Below, one piece after another: positions 30,829 to 34,763 of a stretch of DNA of 34,763 bases. The stretch's first letter is position 1; every line of letters begins with the position of its first letter. The DNA is taken from positions 316,174 to 350,936 of the forward strand of contig BFEA01000961.1 of assembly GCA_003427395.1 (NCBI GenBank). Direction: 5' to 3'. The notes beneath the pieces are model-generated. The model did no database searches. It was not told the DNA's origin and saw nothing but the letters and a program-made list of their open reading frames with translations. The DNA is from Chara braunii (lineage: Eukaryota; Streptophyta; Charophyceae; Charales; Characeae). Both the position numbers and the translations under genes were made by a program.

Positions 30829-32093
30829 CAGCTAAGCAGATCACTGTCTGCACTAGCGCCCTCGCTGGGGCCTACCACAGCATGTGTCTGACTGAGTTGT
30901 AAAATAAAAATAAATAATTATTCGGCAAGTCAACCAGGTACGATCAACTGGTTTCAACGGGGCATTCACAGACTGAGCAAATAATATACTCTTACTTTGA
31001 TCAGTTCTCCTACAGCAGCATCACACAACACTGGCAATGGTAGAATACTACAGTTCTAGTCTCTTGTTGTCTGTCAGGTGTTAGCAGTCGGTCACACCTC
31101 AGCTAATCAAAATAAAAATAAATTACTTGTGCCGATGTATGCAGAAATGGGAATAATTTTGTTTGTGTACGAGCACCAATTGGAACCTTTCCTTCCCCTG
31201 TATCTGACGATCCTGACTTGCATCATCAAGCAGCGGTGTCTTAGGTGTGCATATCAGCCCACCCGTGTGCCCAGGAATCCGCTTATGACCAGTTCTGCTC
31301 TTTGTTTACCCTCGCGTGCAACGAGTCTTACATCCGATGATCGGGCTGATCAAGAGGCAATTTAAGGACAGCCCCCAAAGTCCTCAGGTATTATTAAACC
31401 CCGCAGACAGGACGACGATCACAGCCAGATGTCAGATCCCGCCAGAGCTTCTTTAAAGACGGTCTGGTACATGTCTTGCATAGGACTGGTCACTCCACGT
31501 TCCCTCTACAGCGCAGCGAAGAGCTCAAAGGACAATGCAGTCTGGCCTGCATGCACTACTCCCTTGGGTTGGCATGGTGACCGTGACCCGTGCTTCGTCC
31601 AGGGCCCTTCAGAGCCACCACCCTCTACTGCCAGATGCGCCACCAGGAAGAATGCCGACTCTCAAGGTAGAGCGCTCACGACTCCTGACCAAGTAGAGGA
31701 CTCTCAAGTCGAACTCACTTCCTCACAGTAAGAAGAGATTGAGATGGGAAGATAAGGTAAAGAAACAACGTACCTGAAGATAGCTGCCCCAACCACAGAT
31801 TTCTCACCAATTGAGCCAACGTGCATTTCGATGACCGGCCACAGCCTTGGCACCACTCACAATGCAATGCAGTGCCACCTCAGCCGAAATGCCATGTCAG
31901 CATGCTCTCATCATCCCACATACATCCGCTGTCACCACAGCCTTCCATCGACTCTCCCCTCTACCCAGGAGTCGCTCAACAAGCCAGCGCCAATGTATCG
32001 TCACTGTGGAGGAGCTTCGTTAGCGCACCAAGTAACAAAGTCGCCAGCTCCGGTAATGGCGATAGCGAACCAGCTCTGATTTAGTCTATCGAA
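30829..32093 (-). other. Leader of Element B, non-coding
   Basis: Between primer site and gag start. AT-rich near gag with two AATAAAAATAAAT-type patches (about 30901 and 31109) in direct repeat. Open frames on either strand show no domains. An imperfect duplicate of the primer-site region lies at 32065-32080. Confidence 0.55.
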
Positions 32094-32108
32094 CCAGCTC
32101 TGATACTA
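32094..32108 (-). other. Primer-binding site of Element B
   Basis: On the minus strand TAGTATCAGAGCTGG follows the LTR end by three bases. It differs from the plant tRNA-iMet site TGGTATCAGAGC at one of twelve bases (G to A). A partial second copy, GAACCAGCTCTGAT, is 24 bp to the left at 32067-32080, so the region was duplicated. Confidence 0.85.
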
Positions 32109-32111
32109 AAT

Positions 32112-33232
32112 TGCAAGGAATATGAGTGAGAGCGATAGACAGAAAACCAAGTTGCAAAATCACGAAGTAGTCCAGATAGTCATGTACCAAGCAGAGAGCA
32201 CAGTGCACCAAGATACCATCCAAATAACAGCAATACAATGAACTTGAGTGCCAATTCCGACGCTCTCTGGTCACACCAACACTGTATCCAATGTTGCTTA
32301 TACCGTCTGGCGCCTGGCGCCCAGCCTACACTACTCAGCCTGTCTATCCTATCTACGTTCATGCGACTGGATCTCATCGAAGTTGAAGACCAATGTACGT
32401 GACGTCATCACCAATGCCGACTGCCAGCATACACCAGGTATGTTCTCTCCCCTCTCCTCATCACACCCTGTCTCCCGTCTGCATGCTCCTCCTACCCGAA
32501 GACCACCATCTCCATCACCTGCCTCCCGCACGCTCAGCCCGGCTATGGCCGCTCTGCGCCCACTGCCACCGCAGTGCCCTCTTACCTCTTGCACCCGCGT
32601 GCGCCCTGGCTTGCCTGCATAGCGCAGCTTCGCAAGGCGTAGCAGCAGCGTGGCTGCATTCCCTGCTCAGGCCAGAACGCTTCTGCATGGGCAGGGCACT
32701 TTCCTTTATGGAAAGTGCGGCCCTGTGTTGGGCGGCATGGGCCTGGCTGGACAAGTTTCCAGTAGCTTCCAGTCGGGCCCCAGTGTCTCCACCGAGGCCC
32801 ACTTTTGCTGCCAGGGGCTTGGGCCCTTTACAGTTGGGCATATCCAGGCAGCCCTCCAGGCTCCAAGTGTTTGTCGCTTTCTCATGGCTCGTGGTGCATG
32901 TGTGACGACAATGCTGCTTTCTCATTGGCCGGCGGCCACTACGTTATGTGTCGGCCTCACTCTGCGTGTGCCCAGGGCGCAACCACCCGAGCCCTGGGCT
33001 CAACTGGATGTCACAGTTGCTTCTTCTGGAAAGAGCCAGGAGAGGCTCACGTTGCTCGGTAACCAACTGGCATGCTGCAACTGTCTGATACCCACATATG
33101 GAAAATGTTGAAAGTAGGCCTCTTGTGGATATTCAGGCCCGGCTTCACTTAGGGCGGGCACAATGCTTGCTGGGGGCCACAGCCCAGAACACTTGCATGT
33201 CTGTAAGGGCCCCATGAGGGCTCAATCCTCGA
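32112..33232 (-). repeat. 5' LTR of Element B
   Basis: 1,121 bp matching the two parts of the 3' LTR (12514-13436 and 14648-14835). Plus strand starts TGCAAGGAATATGAG and ends TCAATCCTCGA, where the other LTR has CGCA. It is not interrupted and keeps the unoccupied target CTCAC (33046-33050) of solo LTR D. Contains a CRE-like TGACGTCA (32400) and ATTGGCC (32924). Confidence 0.88.
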
Positions 33233-33514
33233 ACTTTGTTATTCGTTTGTTTTTATTGGAGAGGGGAGTGGGGGGGGGACGGGCAAAGGAAGCGGGAGGA
33301 GAGGGGGAAGCCAAGGATTTGCATGCTAAAAGGAGGGGGGGGGAGGCGATGGGGGNGGGTGGACCTATTGAAGGCAGTTTGCAGTGGATGTTTTAAGTTT
33401 CGAAGTTCTGAAGTTTGAACTAGTTTTCAAGTTGGGCGATTATTCACTTCTCCGGTTCTCGAGTTCTAATTGCTCATAATTATTTTTGTGGGCATCTTTT
33501 GTATTGGCTTGCAG
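33233..33514 (+). other. Intron sequence left of the host exon
   Basis: A G-rich purine tract (33258-33360, with N at 33356) is followed by a T-rich region that ends in the acceptor GGCTTGCAG at 33514. Confidence 0.55.
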
Positions 33515-33633
33515 TTGACTATGGCATCAAGCGATGTAGCATTGAAGATCTGAAGGGTGGTGACAAGGAGACGAACGCTACCCTCCTGCGAGAAACGTTC
33601 GCTGGAAAGACAGGCCCGATAGCCGATGCCTTG
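33515..33633 (+). CDS. Anthranilate phosphoribosyltransferase, one internal exon
   Basis: A 119-bp exon with acceptor TTGCAG (to 33514) and donor GTGAGAG (from 33634). It starts with two bases of a split codon and then reads DYGIKRCSIEDLKGGDKETN, continuing to GPIADAL. This matches the conserved C-terminal region of TrpD/plant PAT1 (family pattern FG(I/L)xRxSLEDLxGGDxxxNA ... G..G.xADALxLNAAAAL), where the next exon should supply LNAAAAL. The enzyme joins phosphoribosyl pyrophosphate to anthranilate in tryptophan synthesis, in plastids of plants and algae. No other exon was found in the window, so flanking introns are long; the left one may contain all transposons described here. No frameshift is visible. 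Identification is by recognition of the motif, not by database search. Confidence 0.82.
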
Positions 33634-33704
33634 GTGAGAGGAGATTCATTGAACTCCCTTCTGAAAACGATCTGTTACAATCTGTTTGCCTGGACAGATC
33701 ATGA

Positions 33705-33845
33705 GTTCAAATCCTGACATGCTGTCAAAGAAATAAAAAGCTTTGTATTCACTGGTCAGTTGAAACGAGAGACGTGCAGACCTTGTGGTTCAATGGTACA
33801 CATGTAACTATCAATGAACAGATCATGAATTCAAATCCTGTCACA
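33705..33845 (+). repeat. tRNA-like repeat(s) in the intron after the host exon
   Basis: 33786-33796 TGGTTCAATGG fits a Pol III A box and 33829-33838 ATTCAAATCC a B box, at tRNA-like spacing. A first B-box copy, GTTCAAATCC, is at 33705-33714, and both copies share ACAGATCATGA before the box. No cloverleaf forms cleanly. Likely SINE or tRNA-pseudogene copies. Confidence 0.4.
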
Positions 33846-34596
33846 ATCAGAACGATACAATAATGTTAGGGGTCACTTTTTTTTCTTTTTCTTTTTGAAT
33901 TGGGCCTTATGGTCCTGGCTCCATATCCATTCGGGGAATGTCAGTCCGGTCCCTTTCCACTGGCGAGTCAAGAGAATACAACAATGTACGCACACACGCT
34001 TCCTTCCTTCCGGCCCAAGGACCCCTGAACAGCATTCATTGGTCCATTTCATGGAGGATCGACTGTCAGCTTGCCTTAGTCTCCAAAGTAGGCAGGCCTA
34101 CGCAAAGCTAAAGACATCACAAGAGGAGAGTCGCTGTCTAGACTCGAATGCTCGTTATTGTCTCAACTATTTGTGACCCCTTCCCCGTCTCTCCATATGT
34201 GTCTTTCTGATGCCTTCGGCAGTCTCCCAGTTGGTCTGTTATGTTCCTCTTTGTGCGAGGATTTACCCCTCGGCATACCTGCATAAGGCCCCTGCAGCAG
34301 ACGCGTGCCCGTCCTAAGGGAAGGTGGGCCCCTGAATCCCAATGAGCCCTGAATTCGTCAATTTTTGCAAATCCTGCTGGGCACCAGACAGATGCCACAC
34401 TCCAGTTGGTTACATCCGCCTTGCTCGTTAGCCTTCCAGGCTCTTCCAGCAAGGTGGGGAGAGTATGGAACACTGCACGTTTGGCCCTGGGTTGTTGAGC
34501 ATTCCTAACCAATTTGGTCCCAGGACACTGTCTGAACGGGCCTGGGCGTCGACACTTTGGCCCAACTCCAGGCTAGAGGGTACAAGCGTGGCCCAG
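33846..34596. other. Non-coding stretch, unrecognised
   Basis: Presumed intron or intergenic DNA with a T-rich tract near 33876-33896. A 124-codon minus-strand frame at 34512-34138 shows no recognisable domain. Confidence 0.4.
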
Positions 34597-34670
34597 TGTT
34601 ACATGCTGCACCTGCACACGGGCCCCATTTGAGGGGCTCGACGGTTGCTGAGAAGCCCCCAGGCCGCATT
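34597..34670 (+). repeat. Fragment of LTR A (5' terminal 74 bp)
   Basis: TGTTACATGCTGCACCTGCA and the following GGGCCCC...GGGGC hairpin match the first ~74 bp of LTR A (1532-1605). Similarity stops at about GCCGCA. Only the structured tip is kept. Confidence 0.88.
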
Positions 34671-34763
34671 GCATTCACACTCCGATTATTCACACTTGTC
34701 TTGCATGCAAACAGCGATACAGCAACTGGCGACATGCGCCCTGACAGTACTTAAGATATCGTA

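Larger units (their letters stand above)
12514..33232 (-). mobile_element. Element B: minus-strand Ty3/gypsy LTR retrotransposon, split by nested insertions
   Basis: Read right to left: 5' LTR (33232-32112), primer site (32108-32094), leader, gag (30828 to about 28930), protease and first half of RT (28732-27627), a 10.5-kb foreign block, second half of RT, RNase H, integrase and chromodomain-like end (17101-14875), polypurine tract, 3' LTR (14835-12514, itself split by solo LTR D). Discounting the block and solo LTR D, the element is about 9.0 kb, normal for the superfamily. The flanks CCTTT (12509-12513) and ACTTT (33233-33237) match at four of five bases and are a plausible decayed target duplication. 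Many frameshifts and stops show it is old and inactive. Its LTRs differ more than those of Element A, so it is probably older. Confidence 0.88.

Noticed and set aside
32393-33111. Plus-strand frames of 153-170 codons, also seen at 12681-13333
   Set aside because: They lie in LTR B on the non-coding strand and are not conserved in frame between the two LTRs.

Overview
This is a eukaryotic, repeat-dominated window. Spliceosomal exon borders, plant-type Ty3/gypsy (chromovirus) retrotransposons and large non-coding tracts rule out a bacterial contig. The style of the Gag and Pol proteins, and a conserved metabolic exon isolated among kilobases of transposons, suggest a charophyte/streptophyte genome such as Chara. 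The Chara assignment is inference from memory, not a database result. Only one host-gene piece is recognised: a 119-bp exon of anthranilate phosphoribosyltransferase (tryptophan synthesis) at 33515-33633 (+). Everything to its left is probably intron or flank filled by nested transposons.

Layout. (1) 1-1531: non-coding flank with a tRNA-derived repeat and a degenerate ~25-bp tandem repeat. (2) 1532-11598: Element A, a plus-strand chromovirus-type Ty3/gypsy element with both LTRs (1532-2854, 10185-11598), primer-binding site, polypurine tract and a perfect 5-bp target duplication (GGGAC). Its gag and pol are decayed: two stops in gag, frameshifts in pol, and a deletion of the RT catalytic core and most of RNase H. 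It carries a solo LTR of another family (C, 2979-4277) and a 471-bp Mutator-like/foldback insertion with a 9-bp duplication inside gag (6253-6723). (3) 11604-12513: spacer. (4) 12514-33232: Element B, a minus-strand Ty3/gypsy element (5' LTR 32112-33232; 3' LTR 12514-14835). Its 3' LTR is split by solo LTR D (13437-14647), and its RT gene is split by a 10.5-kb block (17102-27626) that ends in a poly(A) run. Removing that block brings the two halves of RT back into one frame. (5) 33233-34763: intron sequence around the host exon, tRNA-like repeats and a 74-bp fragment of LTR A.

The most unusual part is inside the 10.5-kb block. It has no recognisable coding capacity but holds several families of structured repeats. 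An array of nine dispersed hairpins (22761-23473) keeps one loop sequence while the stem arms change in a compensatory way. A ~180-bp tandem repeat (25481-~26200) carries a hairpin with a similar loop in each unit. There are also a ~120-bp tandem repeat (22114-22440) and a 40-bp duplication. Covarying stems around a fixed loop suggest structure under selection or a mechanism that generates hairpins.

The order of events can be partly read. Elements A and B inserted separately. Family C, solo LTR D and the Mutator-like element inserted later into A, B or the block. The other LTR of B still shows the unoccupied target site of D (33046-33050). Unresolved bases (five single Ns at 3613-3715, N at 11235, 175 Ns at 19326-19500, N at 33356) and duplications beside two of them point to imperfect assembly in the repeats.
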